From: Charina bottae
Lineage: Eukaryota; Chordata; Lepidosauria; Squamata; Charinaidae
Length of the DNA: 64,000 nucleotides
NCBI GenBank assembly: GCA_023362775.1
Contig: JALMGJ010000002.1
Coordinates: 57,864,914 to 57,928,913, forward strand
Direction: 5' to 3'
The position numbers and the translations under genes are program-made. The notes under the pieces were generated by a model. That model saw only the letters and a program-made list of their open reading frames with translations, had not been told where the DNA came from and ran no database searches. This document shows, piece after piece, positions 43,259 through 55,040 of the stretch (within the stretch, counting starts at the first letter, position 1; each line of letters begins with the position of its first letter).

Positions 43259-44351
43259 TCAGAATTTTCCTCCAACACCACAGTTCAAAAGCATCTATCT
43301 TCCTTCGCTCAGCCTTCCTTATGGTCCAGCTCTCGCAGCCATAGGTTACTACAGGGAATACCATTGCTTTAACTCTGCGGACCTTTGTTGTCAGTGTGAT
43401 GTCTTTGCTCTTAACTATTTTATCAAGATTTGCCATTGCTCCCCTCCCAAGAAGTAGACGTCTTCTGATTTCCTGGCTGCAGTCAGCGTCTGCAGTAATC
43501 TTTGTGCCTAGAAATACAAAGTCTGTCACTGCCTCCACTTTTTCTCCCTCTATTTGCCAGTCATCAATCAAGCTGGTTGCCATAATCTTGGTTTTTTTGA
43601 GGTTTAACTGCAACCCAGCTTTTGCACTTTCTTCTTTCACCTTCGTCATAAGGCTCCTCAACTCCTCCTCGCTTTCAGCCATCAAAGTGGTATCATCTGC
43701 ATATATGAGATTGTTAATGTTTCTTCCAGTGATTTTAACTCCAGCCTTGGATTCCTCAAGCCCAGCACGTCGCATGATGTGTTCTGCGTACAGGTTGAAT
43801 AGGTAGGGTGAGAGTATACAGCCCTGCCGTACTCCTTTCCCAATCTTAAACCAGTCCATTGTTCCGTGCTCTGTTCTTACCGTTGCTACTTGGTCGTTAT
43901 ACAGATTCCTCAGGAGGCAGACAAGATGACTTGGTATCCCCATACCACCAAGAACTTGCCACAATTTGTTATGATCCACACAGTCAAAGGCTTTAGAATA
44001 GTCAATAAAACAGAAATAGATGTTTTTCTGAAATTCCCTGGCTTTCTCCATTATCCAGCGGACATTGGCAATTTGGTCTCTAGTTCCTCTGCCTTTTCTA
44101 AACCCAGCTTGTACACCTGGCAATTCTCGCTCCATGAATTGCTGGAGTCTACCTTGCAAGATCTTGAGCATTACCTTACTGGCATGTGAAATAAGTGCCA
44201 CTGTTCGATAGTTTGAACATTCTTTAGTGCTTCCCTTTTTTGGTATGGGGATATAAGTTGATTTTTTCCAATCTGATGGCACTTCTGTCCATAGTTCTTC
44301 TGGGACCCTATCCACTAAATCTAGTCCCTTAAATCTATTCTTCACCTCCAC
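43191..44351 (-). pseudogene. RTE second-lineage reverse transcriptase
   Basis: 386 codons in the same frame as the endonuclease. It joins VPEELWTEV directly to PSDWKKSTYIPIPKKG through an in-frame deletion, then CSNYRTVALISHASK, GFRKGRGTRDQ, FIDYSKAFDCVDHNKLW, VRQGCILSP, IYADDTTLMAE (catalytic pair intact), FLGTKITADADCS, GCESWTIRKAERRKIDAFE. A 2-bp loss near 43258 shifts it out of frame at KILSALDC. The C-terminus continues at 42935-43258 in another frame. Confidence 0.88.
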
Positions 44352-44360
44352 TGCATATTC

Positions 44361-45359
44361 CTAAGGAATATTAGTGAGCTCATATCTAACTGATCTGTGG
44401 GTCTTCCCTATTCTCTTTAGTCTGATTCTAAATTTTGCAATAAGAAGTTCGTGATCTGAACTACAGTCAGCTCCAGGTCTTGTTTTTACCGACTGTATAG
44501 ATGTCCGCCACCTTTGGCTGCAAAGGATGTAGTCAATCTGATTTCGGTGTCGACCATCTGGTGAAGTCCATGTATAGAGTTGTCTTTTAGGTTGTTGGAA
44601 GAGAGTGTTTGTTATGCACAGTGAGTTGTCTTGGCAAAATTCTATCAGCCTATGTCCTGCTTCATTTTGTTCTCCCAGACCATGCTTGCCTGTAATTCCA
44701 GGTGTCGTCTGACTACCCACCTTAGCATTCCAGTCTCCTGTAATGAAAATAACATCTCTTTTTGGTGTATTATCCAGTAGGTGCTGCAGATCCTCATAGA
44801 ACTGATCTACTTCTGCTTCTTCAGCATCTGTGGTTGGGGCGTATATTTGGATCACTGTGATGTTAAATGGCTTACCCTGAATTCGAATTGAGATCATTCT
44901 ATCGTTTTTTGGATTGTATCCAAGCACTGCTTTAGCCACTTTATTATTAATTATGAAGGCTACTCCATTTCTTCTGTGGTCCTCTTGTCCACAGTAGTAG
45001 ATCTGGTGGTCATCTGATGTGAAGTGGCCCATCCCAGTCCATTTCAGTTCACTGACACCTAAAATGTCTATATTTAATCTTGACATCTCACCAATAACCA
45101 CATCCAATTTGCCCTGGCTCATAGATCTTACATTCCAGGTTCCTATGGTGTGTTGATCTTTAGAACATCGGATTCGTCGTTCACCACCAGCACCGTCGGC
45201 CGCTAGCCGTCCTTTCGGCTTTGAGCTAGCTGCGTCATCACATCTGGGGCTAGTTGAACGTATCCTCTGTTCCTCCCCAGTAGCATTTTGACCATCTTCC
45301 GACCTGGGAGTCCCATCTTCCGATGGTATACCGACATATCTTTGGTTGTACTGATCCAT
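44361..45359 (-). pseudogene. RTE second-lineage AP endonuclease
   Basis: 332 codons: leader, then IGTWNVRSMSQGKL, NIDILGVSELKWTGMG with the catalytic Glu, APTTDAEEAEVDQF, ITGDWNAKVGSQ, TWTSPDGRHRNQIDYILCS, SDHELLIAKF with the catalytic His. All expected endonuclease motifs are present. The frame is closed by one TAG just after LTNIP, and the same frame continues into the next open stretch at EYAVEVKNRF, so a single substitution separates them. Confidence 0.88.
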
Positions 45360-45550
45360 TTAGTTTTCATGGCAAGAATACTGGGGTGGGTTGCCATTAC
45401 CTTCCCCAGGGATCGTATTTAGTCTGACCTCTCTGCCACGACCTTCCCGTCTTGGGTGTCCCTTCACGGTTTAGCTCATGGTTTCATTGAGGTGCTCAAG
45501 CTCCAGCACCACGACAAGGTAACAATCTCCTTTGCTGGAGGAGTGTAGGG

Positions 45551-46440
45551 TGCCATCACAATATTCAGAGAAGTGCAAAAACTGATGATCAGGGAAGTTT
45601 TGGTAGGCACATTAGCCCAGGAGCTGAACCAGTTAAATTCTTATTGGAATTTATAACAAAATTCCTCAAATATATCAAAAGTTCAAATAGTTATTTTCCT
45701 TGTACAAGTGCCAGCTGCCTCCTTCCTTGTAATTTTCAAATTAATTTTCAAATTAATAGATGTGCTATGCTCCAAACTATAATGAGGAAATAACTGTTGC
45801 TATTATATTATAAACTAGGCTTCATGTAAAATAAATTGTAATTCCTTCTCCTTTTCAAAGTGTATCATTAGCTTTCACAATGGCAGCTCTTTCAAAGACA
45901 ACAGATTATTTTCGGAAAACATATATCAAGAATTATATCTGGATGCTAAATATACAATGAACTTATTGGCCAAGTTCATTTATTAAAATGAATGACAAAG
46001 AAATATCATGGGAAATCATTCTGATACTGACTTCTACGAATAAAATAGGTAATATTAGCAAGAACTTGCTTTTAGGAACTACACTGTTCTTTTAAATTGC
46101 ATTACAAAACTCATGTAAATGGATCTAGCACAGTCCAGAAAAAAACTATCCCAAAGGTCTCTTCACAGAATATATAATGTGATAATTATCATACATAAAC
46201 AGTATAATTTATATAATAATATATACTATAACGACCCAGATTTTTCCACACATTTCGTGATATTCCACAAACTTCTGACAAAACTTGTTTCTACTGCAGT
46301 TTGTTTGTTTTAAATTTTGGATGCATAATATGGGTGTACACTTTGCTGGAATCCTAAAGCTAAGTTATCAACATACTGACACCCAAGAGACAATACAGTC
46401 AATCTTCACTGGATCTTTTATAGTTCTGAAATTGTTACTG
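45551..46440. other. No recognisable feature
   Basis: AT-rich intergenic DNA. Confidence 0.55.
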
Positions 46441-46442
46441 TC

Positions 46443-46728
46443 TGTCAGGGGCAACCCAAGAACAACGGCGAGTCAGTGTATTTCAAACTCAGTTATTTAT
46501 TGCTCTCACCATACAGACATAATCTTGCCAGACTAAAGCTATCCTAACTAACCTAAGGGGAAATAACCCAGGAGACTCTAGGGCAGAGCTACTCTGACTC
46601 TCTTTGACTCCCTGCCAAGACTCTCCAGACTGCAACTCCATTTATCTCCTTGGAAAGTGCTCCCTCCCTCCTGAGAACCAGCGGCAGCCTCAAAATCCAC
46701 CACATCGTCTTAACGCTTTTCCCCTACA
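46443..46728 (-). mobile_element. Candidate solo LTR, about 286 bp
   Basis: On the minus strand it starts TGTAGGGG and ends CCCCTGACA, giving short inverted ends TGT-AGGGG. A poly(A) signal (gcaataaataactg) lies about 50 bp before the 3' end. It is more GC-rich than its flanks. No matching 5-bp TSD was found, so either the borders are slightly off or one side has changed. Confidence 0.5.
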
Positions 46729-46739
46729 GATGTGCTTGT

Positions 46740-47750
46740 AATATTCCCTCCCTGTCAAACATTAACAGTACCCAAATGGCAAATACTTGGCTCTCAATTT
46801 ATTGATTGGTAGGAGAGATTATTTGAATGGGGTTAAGACACACTCAGCAAGGGTGAGGCACTTGTGATGTGATGTTGAAAATAACCACATACTGTATCTC
46901 AGTTCTGCCTAAGGATTTCCCCCCTTAAATTTCTATTCCACCACTCTTGTTTCAACTTAAACTGATTTCTCTTTTGAAAACCAGTGAAATGCATTAACTA
47001 TGCTGGTAAAACATCTTCCCACTTTGCAAATATTTTTCAATACAAATTTGCTTAATGCATGTTGAAAGACTGTGAGGAACATTTGTCTTTTATGATATAA
47101 CCGTTATTTGAATTTTGTTACCACCTAAAACATATTCTTCCATCTACCTGTGCTTATTATCAAGGCAAATATTTAAAATGTAAATGTGCTCTGCAGGACA
47201 TATAAAGGACAAAAACAAAGGGAAAAAATGTACTGAAAGGCATTGTTTCAAGCTCAGAGCCAGGTTTTATTGGTGGCTTTCTGCTAATTGAATTTACATT
47301 GTCAAATGAAAACATCTGCTAGAAAGAATCCTGCCATTCAGATAGGTAAGTAAAGGTTATATTTATCTTATAAATTAGATGATAGAAGCTTAACATATTG
47401 CTCTTTTCGCTCATTATTTTTGCTTTAACCCAAGGGAGAAGATGAAAAGGGCTATAGGAAATCAAGTTGCCCATTTGGCAGGGCAACATTTGGAAACCAG
47501 TTTCTGAGTTTGCTTACAGAGGCTTTAGAATTTATCTGATAGATTGCATCCCACAGGATGCAGTTAAGGAGATCAAGGCAGTATTTATAAATTTATTCTC
47601 ATAACAACTAACCTGTAAAATTAGGTTAGGCTGAGAGGTCTGACCCAGAGTTGGGTTTCCATAGCTGATGGAGGTTTGAAGTTAGATGTTCCCAAATGTA
47701 GTTCAGAACTTTGAACCCTATATCATATTGGCACCCATACTGAAACTATT
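46740..47750. other. No recognisable feature
   Basis: AT-rich DNA with no motif found. Confidence 0.55.
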
Positions 47751-47759
47751 CACCATCTC

Positions 47760-48870
47760 TTCGCTGAGCTTCAGATTGGGAATCTGCTATAGAGGATCCT
47801 AGAGGAATCAGATTATCTAGATTATTTTCAGTTGAGATTCAAGCCTGGGCATAAGACAGAAACAGTACTGGAAGATAACTTTTGTTGAGGTCTAGATGTG
47901 GGGATCGCTTGGCCTTTTTAGACTCTTTGGCAGCATTCAATACCATTGGTTCTGGTATCCATCAGGACTGCCTAGAAGGGCTGAGAGTTGCAGCACCAAT
48001 TCATGGTAGTTCTGCTACATGAGTGGGCAATTCCAGATAGTGGTTGTGGGATGATGCAGTTGAATTCATGGGAGCTCTTGTGTGTGGTTCCATAGGACTC
48101 GGGGGTCTCCTCCCCCATGTTGTTTAACACCTACATAAATATCCTGCAAGAGGTCATGCATCATTTTGCAATTAAGTGTCACTGGTAATGATGCTCAATT
48201 ATAGATCACCATCCAGACTGAGCCACTGATGCCACAGAAATCTTGAACTGGGCTCTGGAGGCTGTGAGGATCTGGATGGAGTAAAACAAGTTCCAATTAA
48301 ATTATATCAAGACAGAATTATGAATGGTCAGTAAGCATCTAGGCACTTGAATAAAACCAGCCCCAGCAGCAATTCTGAACAGGGTTGGGCTCCTTCCAAA
48401 GGAAGCAGTTTGTGACTTGGGGGTTCTCCTGCTCTGATAATTCTTGTTCAACAGCATGTGGAAGTTGTGGCTGCTGGCCCTTTGTCCAGTTTTGGCTTGG
48501 ACATTTGTTTCAATTCTGCCTGGACCAGGATGCTCTGATTTCAGAAACTGATGCCCTGAGTAGCACACGGTTGAATTACTGTAACACACAGTCTCTGGGA
48601 CTGCCTTTGGAGATGACCTGGAAGCTACAGCTGGTAGAAAATGTAAATGCAGGACAACTTCACCAGTATAGAATTTCATTTATATTGAAGTCACTACATT
48701 GGTTGCTTCCAGGTCTAATTCAAAGTGTGGGTTATTACCTTTAAAGTCCAAAACAGTGCAGCATCATGATGTATCACTTTCTAATAATATTTTTGTTACC
48801 ATTATTGTTTTTATTATCTTTTTGTTTGATGTTGTATACCACCTTCAGTCTTTCAGGACTGGGGTAGTGT
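47760..48870 (+). mobile_element. Ancient CR1/L2-like LINE remnant
   Basis: In plus orientation, read through many stops and frameshifts: LLDSLAAFNTIG near 47925 (compare LLDLSAAFDTVD), then a region with GGLLPHV like the GSVLTPLLF step. The C-terminal SHYIGCFQV-FKV-VITFK stretch at 48690-48745 compares with LHWVPVCFRVQFKVLVITFK. It ends in 'ttgtataccaccttcagtct' near 48830. Much older than the minus-strand CR1 copies. Confidence 0.65.
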
Positions 48871-48879
48871 GTGATGCCC

Positions 48880-49900
48880 ACCCACTTAATAATTTTGTTC
48901 TTATATAATTTTAAAACTTACAGTTGGTAATAACTTTTATAGGCTGTAGCAACCATCTTTAGGGGACTTGAGCTGCAAGCAGTTTATGCAATGCTTCTAT
49001 ATATCCTTTCCCCCCCCCCATCACTCTTTGATCAAACTTTTTTTCCAGGATTTCTGTAGACTAATTTGACCTTGGATCTCCTATATACATGTTAGTCCAT
49101 GAGGTCTCTATCATCTATTCTTCAGCCATTTGCAACTATAATTTTTAACTGCCCTGAAAAAGTAATATTGTAGGTAATGTAAATAGAGCTTATTTAGCTG
49201 GGTCCTAATGTTAAATCAACACTGCAGTACTTTGATTTCGTTGCAACCATGTTGCAGATACAATTCTCAGGTCCACGTAGTCATCTGAAAGGTGCTTTCC
49301 TTGAAATGCATTAAATTCAAAATCTGTTAAGAAGTGTTATCATTGCATGACATTCAAGCTTCAGATGTCTAATCAAACTGTTGAAAGAATTTAGTTCTCC
49401 TCACAATGTATGAGACATGAAATGAATTTCATGCACAATTAAAACCCTGTTGCTGTCTGATTCGTCATAATTTATAGCCCATTTCCAGAAACTGCGTGAT
49501 AATTACTCTATACTGCAATTGTGTAAAAAAGCTCATGGGGAAAAACAAAAGAAGCTTAACTAATGTCATTTTAGACATATCAGCCCCTAAGCACATTTTT
49601 ATTGGTAACATTTAATAGCCTTTATGCTTTCACAATGAATTAAATGCACCTGGTGTGAACATTTCAACCAATAATGTGTCATAAATAACATGTAAAAATC
49701 TATTACCCTAATAACAAGCAATTGGAAAATGTCTACATTTGGAGAATAGGCTGTACCTTAAAGGTCGGACCCTTTGTGTGCTGAGCAAAGCAATTTCTAT
49801 GATTATTTAATGGACAATAAGGGCTTTCCAGGAGTTTCTTAGAAAGGTCTTTGAAGATCTCATTTTTAATTCCTATCCTATAGGAAAGACAAGAAAGAAC
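48880..49900. other. No recognisable feature
   Basis: AT-rich DNA; C-run at 49010-49019. Confidence 0.55.
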
Positions 49901-49901
49901 T

Positions 49902-50832
49902 TTTTGTTGTTTATTCGTTCAGTCGTTTCCGACTCTTCGTGACTTCATGGACCAGTCCACGCCAGAGCTTTCTGTCGGCCGTCACCATCCCCAGCTCCCC
50001 AATGGTTGAGTCTGTCACCTCCAGAATATCATCCATCCATCTTGCCCTTGGTCGGCCCCTCTTCCTTTTGCCTTCCACTTTTCCTAGCATCAGCTTCTTC
50101 TCCAGGGTATCCTGTCTTCTCATTATGTGGCCAAAGTACTTCAGTTTTGCCTTTAATATCATTCCCTCAAGTGAGCAGTCTGGCTTGATTTCCTGGAGTA
50201 TGGACTGGTTTGATCTTCTTGCAGTCCAAGGCACTCTCAGAATTTTCCTCCAACACCACAGTTCAAAAGCATCTATCTTCCTTCGCTCAGCCTTCCTTAT
50301 GGTCCAGCTCTCACAGCCATAGGTTACTACAGGGAATACCATTGCTTTAACTATGCGGACCTTTGTTGTCAGTGTGATGTCTCTGCTCTTAACTATTTTA
50401 TCAAGATTTGCCATTGCTCTCCTCCCAAGAAGTAGACGTCTTCTGATTTCCTGGCTGCAGTCAGCGTCTGCAGTAATCTTTGCGCCTAGAAATACAAAGT
50501 CTGTCACTGCCTCCACTTTTTCTCCCTCTATTTGCCAGTCATCAATCAAGCTCGTTGCCATAATCTTGGTTTTTTTGAGGTTTAACTGCAACCCAGCTTT
50601 TGCACTTTCTTCTTTCACCTTCGTCATAAGGCTCCTCAATTCCTCCTCGCTTTCAGCCATCAAAGTGGTATCATCTGCATATCTGAGATTGTTAATGTTT
50701 CTTCCAGCGATTTTAACTCCAGCCTTGGATTCCTCTAGCCCAGCATGTCGCATGATGTGTTCTGCGTACAGGTTGAATAGGTAGGGTGAGAGTATACAGC
50801 CCTGCCGTACTCCTTTCCCAATCTTAAACCAG
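49902..50832 (-). mobile_element. RTE LINE second lineage, 5'-truncated
   Basis: 3' end at the left (gttgtttattcgttcagtcg), truncated at 50832 within the GKGVRQGC region of the RT. No TSD found. Confidence 0.9.
49911..50753 (-). pseudogene. RTE second-lineage RT C-terminal half, frame intact
   Basis: 280 codons without interruption: LRYADDTTLMAE at its start (both catalytic Asp kept), FLGAKITADADCS, GCESWTIRKAERRKIDAFE, KLKYFGHIMRRQD, KVEGKRKRGRPRARWMD, ending KSRKRLNE at the natural stop. The open frame extends upstream of this ATG to the truncation point. An intact frame suggests a relatively recent insertion. Confidence 0.88.
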
Positions 50833-53800
50833 CCATTAAACCTACACCAATGTGTTTTATATGCTCAATTGTTATGGAGATTATTTATTTTCCTTGAATA
50901 TATTTTAGTGCCACTGAGGGAACCCTTCAAATCCAATTTTGTTGTAATAATGTAGGACCTCATTCTCTTAATACATGTGATTTAGGAAAAAATATTAACA
51001 GTAGAAAGAAATAGCCATCTGGAATAAAATTAAAGCAATGTGATAAATGTTAAAGCCCTTGATTCCTCTGTGTGTGTCTGTCTGTGTTTTCCTGAGTCCA
51101 GAATAAAGCCTTTTTGACAAAACCATCATAAATGGTTTATATACTGCATTGTTTTCCAATTTTAATCTTCCTATCATGGACACTAGTCAATTATTATTAT
51201 TTTCTAAAGGGAGTGTAGCAATAAAATATTGCCAATATTGTTCAGAATGATAAAGAACATGCAGTGACTATTGCTCTTTAAAGTATTAAGACTATAGTTG
51301 TTGAAAATTATCTCTGGAGTTTCACCTTTAAAAGACAATACTTGAATTTGTAAATCACATAAAATGTAGTGATTCTATTATATTGTATATTACTGGATTA
51401 AAAAAAAAACCTTTCTCTAGTCCTCAGAACTATTTTCATATATTTTATATATAGTAATTATTCCTTTTTGAGTAAGGTATACTAACTTTGTTATACAGCA
51501 GTTTCTTATGAGGGAATTAGCTTCTAAAGCAAATTATACTTCCCACTCTTGGATCATCCTCTTGAAAATGCCTTGTCCCCAAAAAGGTTAGGCCCAATCT
51601 AGATAATTAAGAATGATGCCACTAAAAATTACAATGTGAACTTGCATTGTTTGAGAAAAACACTCAGATTGCTCTTGCAATTCTTTGAAAGACTGAAACA
51701 TAGCCATTCAGTCTTAACCACAATAACGACAAAATGACAAAACGTGAGCCGTGACAGTACAATGCAAGCTCCACCCTCTTTCATACTTGTATCACAACAT
51801 CACAAACAAGGTACAATTTCATGATACACATTTTGTCCCTCGCCTCTCTCCTGGAAACACCTATGATTGAAGGAATAAGAGCTCAGTGATATACTGTAGC
51901 TCCCATCTTCCTGTATTAAACAACATTTTAAAATAAATAAATAATAAAGTTTCCCTGTATTTCAGGCAAGAGATCAAAGGTCTGTATTTTTCATTTGAAA
52001 AATTCTGTTTCTTTTCAGCAAAGTCAATGGCTCATATAAGTCAGGGCTTCTTTATTATAATGCAAAATACTTTTGAGCTCTGGTCTTATCTGTCTAATCT
52101 TTTGATAAGATGCAATCTTGTTTTCAAAATGTCTCAAGCTTCTTGCCTCTCTTTACTGAATAGCTAATTTATTCTGAAACAATTTTATTTTTGATTCTCA
52201 TCTCCTTCTATATTTAGTAACAAAAGGGAAAAGATGTTTAGTAGTCAATGCTGAGAGATATCTTGCTATTACAATGCATGTCTGCTGCTGCATATTGAAA
52301 CAGTGGATTTGCAAAATTCTTTAACTCCAGAAATGTCAAGAAAATTGGCTACATCAAAAAATACATGAAGTGTTGTAGCTTAAACTTATGAGCCAAATGT
52401 CTGCAAATAAATGCAGTGATTGCAAAATTGAAATATAATCATAGCTTATGGCATTGTTCTGATGTCAGTGGAAGACAAACTATTTTCAGGCAAAATAAAT
52501 GAAAACAGAAAGTATGCACCTCAGATTCACTGCACAAGCAACTTGAAAAACCTGCCTGGATGTTCACAATGGTGGCTGTTTTTTTCAATAACTTAAAAGT
52601 CATCACACACATGACTGTGGACAACAAACAATTTCTCTCTTTTTCCCTCATGGTCTCCAGCCACTTTCTGGACAGAAAAAAAAATCTAATAGATGAATTT
52701 TTGTACCGTATGTCTGTATTACAAAAGCCTTCATCTGACAACTTTTTACTAATGTGTGTGATTCTGGGACAAGACACTGCTGTTTTAAAGGTATAGCGGA
52801 CAAGTGGTACATTTACATTCCCGTGTTCTCTGAAGCACCTTTTGGCGATAAAATCCAAAGCACTGCACAGCCCTACATTGTGCAGTCATTACATTACCCC
52901 TGCTGAAAACTAAAATAAAATGACACACTCTAATTGGTTAGGCTTATATATTCAGACATTTGAACACAAAAAGGAAGGACCAATCTCTGCAATTGGTGGT
53001 CCTACTGTTAGACTTCTCCCATTTTTCCACACTACCCAGTATCAGTTGTGCATTTCTGCCTGTCAGTGGTTTTCTCGTCTATCCTATCATGTAAATGTGG
53101 TCACCAAAAGTGAAAATGCTTCGAGCTGATTAAGATCCACAACAGGCTGTTTAGTTTGTATTGCCCAAACTTTTATTCATGGTTCCAGTTTTCATCATTG
53201 TAGCCTTCATCAGATACAGTGATCATTTACATACTTTTTCTGACATTGTAGGCAAGGAAAAGGAAAGTTGGTTATATCTGATAAAAGATAACTCTTCTCT
53301 TTCATTTTTTGCTAGAAGAGTCTTTGACAACATAGAAAAAATATCTGCTTGTTTGTGTTGGGGGTGGTCCATGCAGGATATTATGATTGTAGCTATAGCT
53401 CTGAGACTTACTTCTATAAAAGAGAACATGTGGCAACATAAAAGAACACAAGTGGAGGAGGAGGAACTATTGAAGCTAAACTGTAATGCATTATTTGGCA
53501 TTGATTTCTCTCTCTCTCTTTCACTCCACCCCCAAATTATAGGAAACTTCTTTTGAATATATGCAGATAAGAATCACTTTATTGTGACAATATGAACCTC
53601 TTCTATTATATAGCATTATTCCTGCATCTTTTTTTTCTTTTCTTTTTTTAAAGAGAATAGTGTTGCGTTTAAAATATTATAGACCCATTGCTGGTCTCTT
53701 ACTTTCTATCAAAATACATATTTTGGCACTGTAGGCATGGTTTCAAGTGAACATAAACTATCTGTGTATGATCCAACAGAACAGGCTGAGATTATTCAGA

Positions 53801-54200
53801 AATCTCCACAATTTATAGAAGCCCTTCAGGAGCTTCATAGACTTTACTTGAAGTACCTGGCTGAACCTTCAAACACCAGGTTGAGCTGTTGCATGTGGCA
53901 AGCAACAACATGTAGTTAGCTAGGGTAAACTTGACTTGAAACTCATTTGCTGTGAAAGTCTGCACATGAGGGCAATAGTTTACTCCAGCTGACCTTGCAT
54001 TTAATGCAGCACTTTGCCAGACTATTCATCACTGGAGTTCATTTACTGAATGAGTCCTCAAAAGAACAAACACCCACAAAACGCTACATGGCACAGGGAC
54101 AGGTTATTGCTAGGACTGCATATCCCCAATTTTATCTTCCTGTCTCACAAGGTTTGACATAGTGTGCATGCTCTGGGCCCCTTGTCTGAAACAATAGTGG
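50833..54200. other. Long AT-rich stretch, no feature established
   Basis: I searched both strands for exons, LINE motifs and SINE heads. Frames at 52439-52858 (minus, 139 codons), 53161-53556 (plus, 131 codons) and 53737-53919 (plus, 60 codons, YDPTEQAEIIQKSPQFIEAL) show no domain I recognise. The last has an even, helix-forming composition and could be a fragment of something real; I cannot say what. Confidence 0.45.
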
Positions 54201-54224
54201 GACCCAAGACATTTCTGTTCACTG

Positions 54225-54480
54225 TTGCAGAGCCTGTCCTATGGAACAGCATCCCCCCTGAGATTTGGATGACCCCAATCCTTCAAGGCTTCTGGAAAGC
54301 CTTGAAGTCTGGGCTTTTCCTTCAGCATTAGGGCCAGCTGCTAGTAGAGTCTGACATGAATGATTGAATTGGATTATAGCTTTTAGGAGCTCAGCTTTGT
54401 TGTGTTATTGTTTTATTATTTCTTGTTTTTATGCCTGTATTGTGAGCTGCTCAGAGTCACAAGAATGAGATGGTATTCTG
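54225..54480 (+). mobile_element. Decayed CR1 C-terminal fragment
   Basis: Plus strand reads EPVLWNSIPPEIW, then ILQGFWKALKSGLFLQH, matching the CR1 ALWNILPPEVR...KNLKTWFCRLA block. It is followed by 'gtgagctgctcagagtcaca', the CR1 3' terminal sequence in diverged form. Confidence 0.65.
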
Positions 54481-54482
54481 CC

Positions 54483-54953
54483 AAGTGTCCAAGCAGTGAT
54501 AAGGTGCTCAGACAATTGGTTCTTTTAGATCCAGAGACAATAAGCACACCAGTGGATAAAGACAGTTTAAGCTTTATTATAAACTTAAGCAAACAAATTT
54601 AAACGGAAACACAGTTTAACCAGAAACACAGATTAGGCAGATTAAATAAAAGCATACCCCAGGATGGCTTAATTTCCACAGCACCCAGTGCTCAGGTCTG
54701 TGCAGAAGCTCCCAAACTCAAAAAAACAAAAACAAAAAACAAACATAATCCTAAGGTTTTATCAAAGTCTGGCCCTAAAGCCTCATGACCATTTCCATGG
54801 TTGCAAGATCTGACCTTGACGGGATAGTTCTATGGGTCTGGAGCACCTATTTATGACATAATCCAAGAGCCTAGGAAGCTATACAGTTAAGCTTAACAAA
54901 AACATTCTTGGGGTTTTCTCTTCTCCCCCACATTTCAAACAAAAATAAAAAAA
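54483..54953 (-). mobile_element. Candidate LTR
   Basis: On the minus strand it begins TGTTTGAAATGTGGGGGAG and has a poly(A) signal AATAAAG followed by a short U5-like end near 'tgcttggaca'. It interrupts a CR1 3' terminus. The 5' end is a good LTR start. The 3' border and TSD were not resolved, so the limits are approximate. Confidence 0.4.
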
Positions 54954-54989
54954 CAAGCCAGCTAAACATTCGTGTAACTAGAGTTCCCC

Positions 54990-55040
54990 ATTGGGGGAGA
55001 TGGGCGGTCATATAAATTAAATAAATAATAATAATAATAA
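54990..55040 (+). mobile_element. CR1/L3-like 3' terminus with (AAT)n
   Basis: 'agttccccattgggggagat' then 'gggcggtcatataaattaaa' and an ATA/AAT run. Only the last 50 bases of a CR1 copy. Confidence 0.8.

Larger units (their letters stand above)
42913..45550 (-). mobile_element. RTE LINE, second lineage, near full-length
   Basis: Flanked by a perfect 10-bp TSD, gagtgtaggg (42913-42922 and 45541-45550), with the element at 42923-45540. 3' end at the left (gttgttgtttatttgttcag), 5' UTR at the right with 'ccttgtcgtggtgctgg' on the minus strand. Related to Bov-B in order and motifs but clearly distinct in sequence (GMILKAKLKYFGHIMRRQD versus GQMLKLKLKYFGHLMRRED). One in-frame deletion of several hundred bases removes the linker and start of RT (near 44283). 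Confidence 0.92.

Noticed and set aside
52439..53919. Frames of 139, 131 and 60 codons as possible host exons
   Set aside because: No recognised domain, no convincing splice sites and ordinary AT-rich composition. I cannot separate them from chance.
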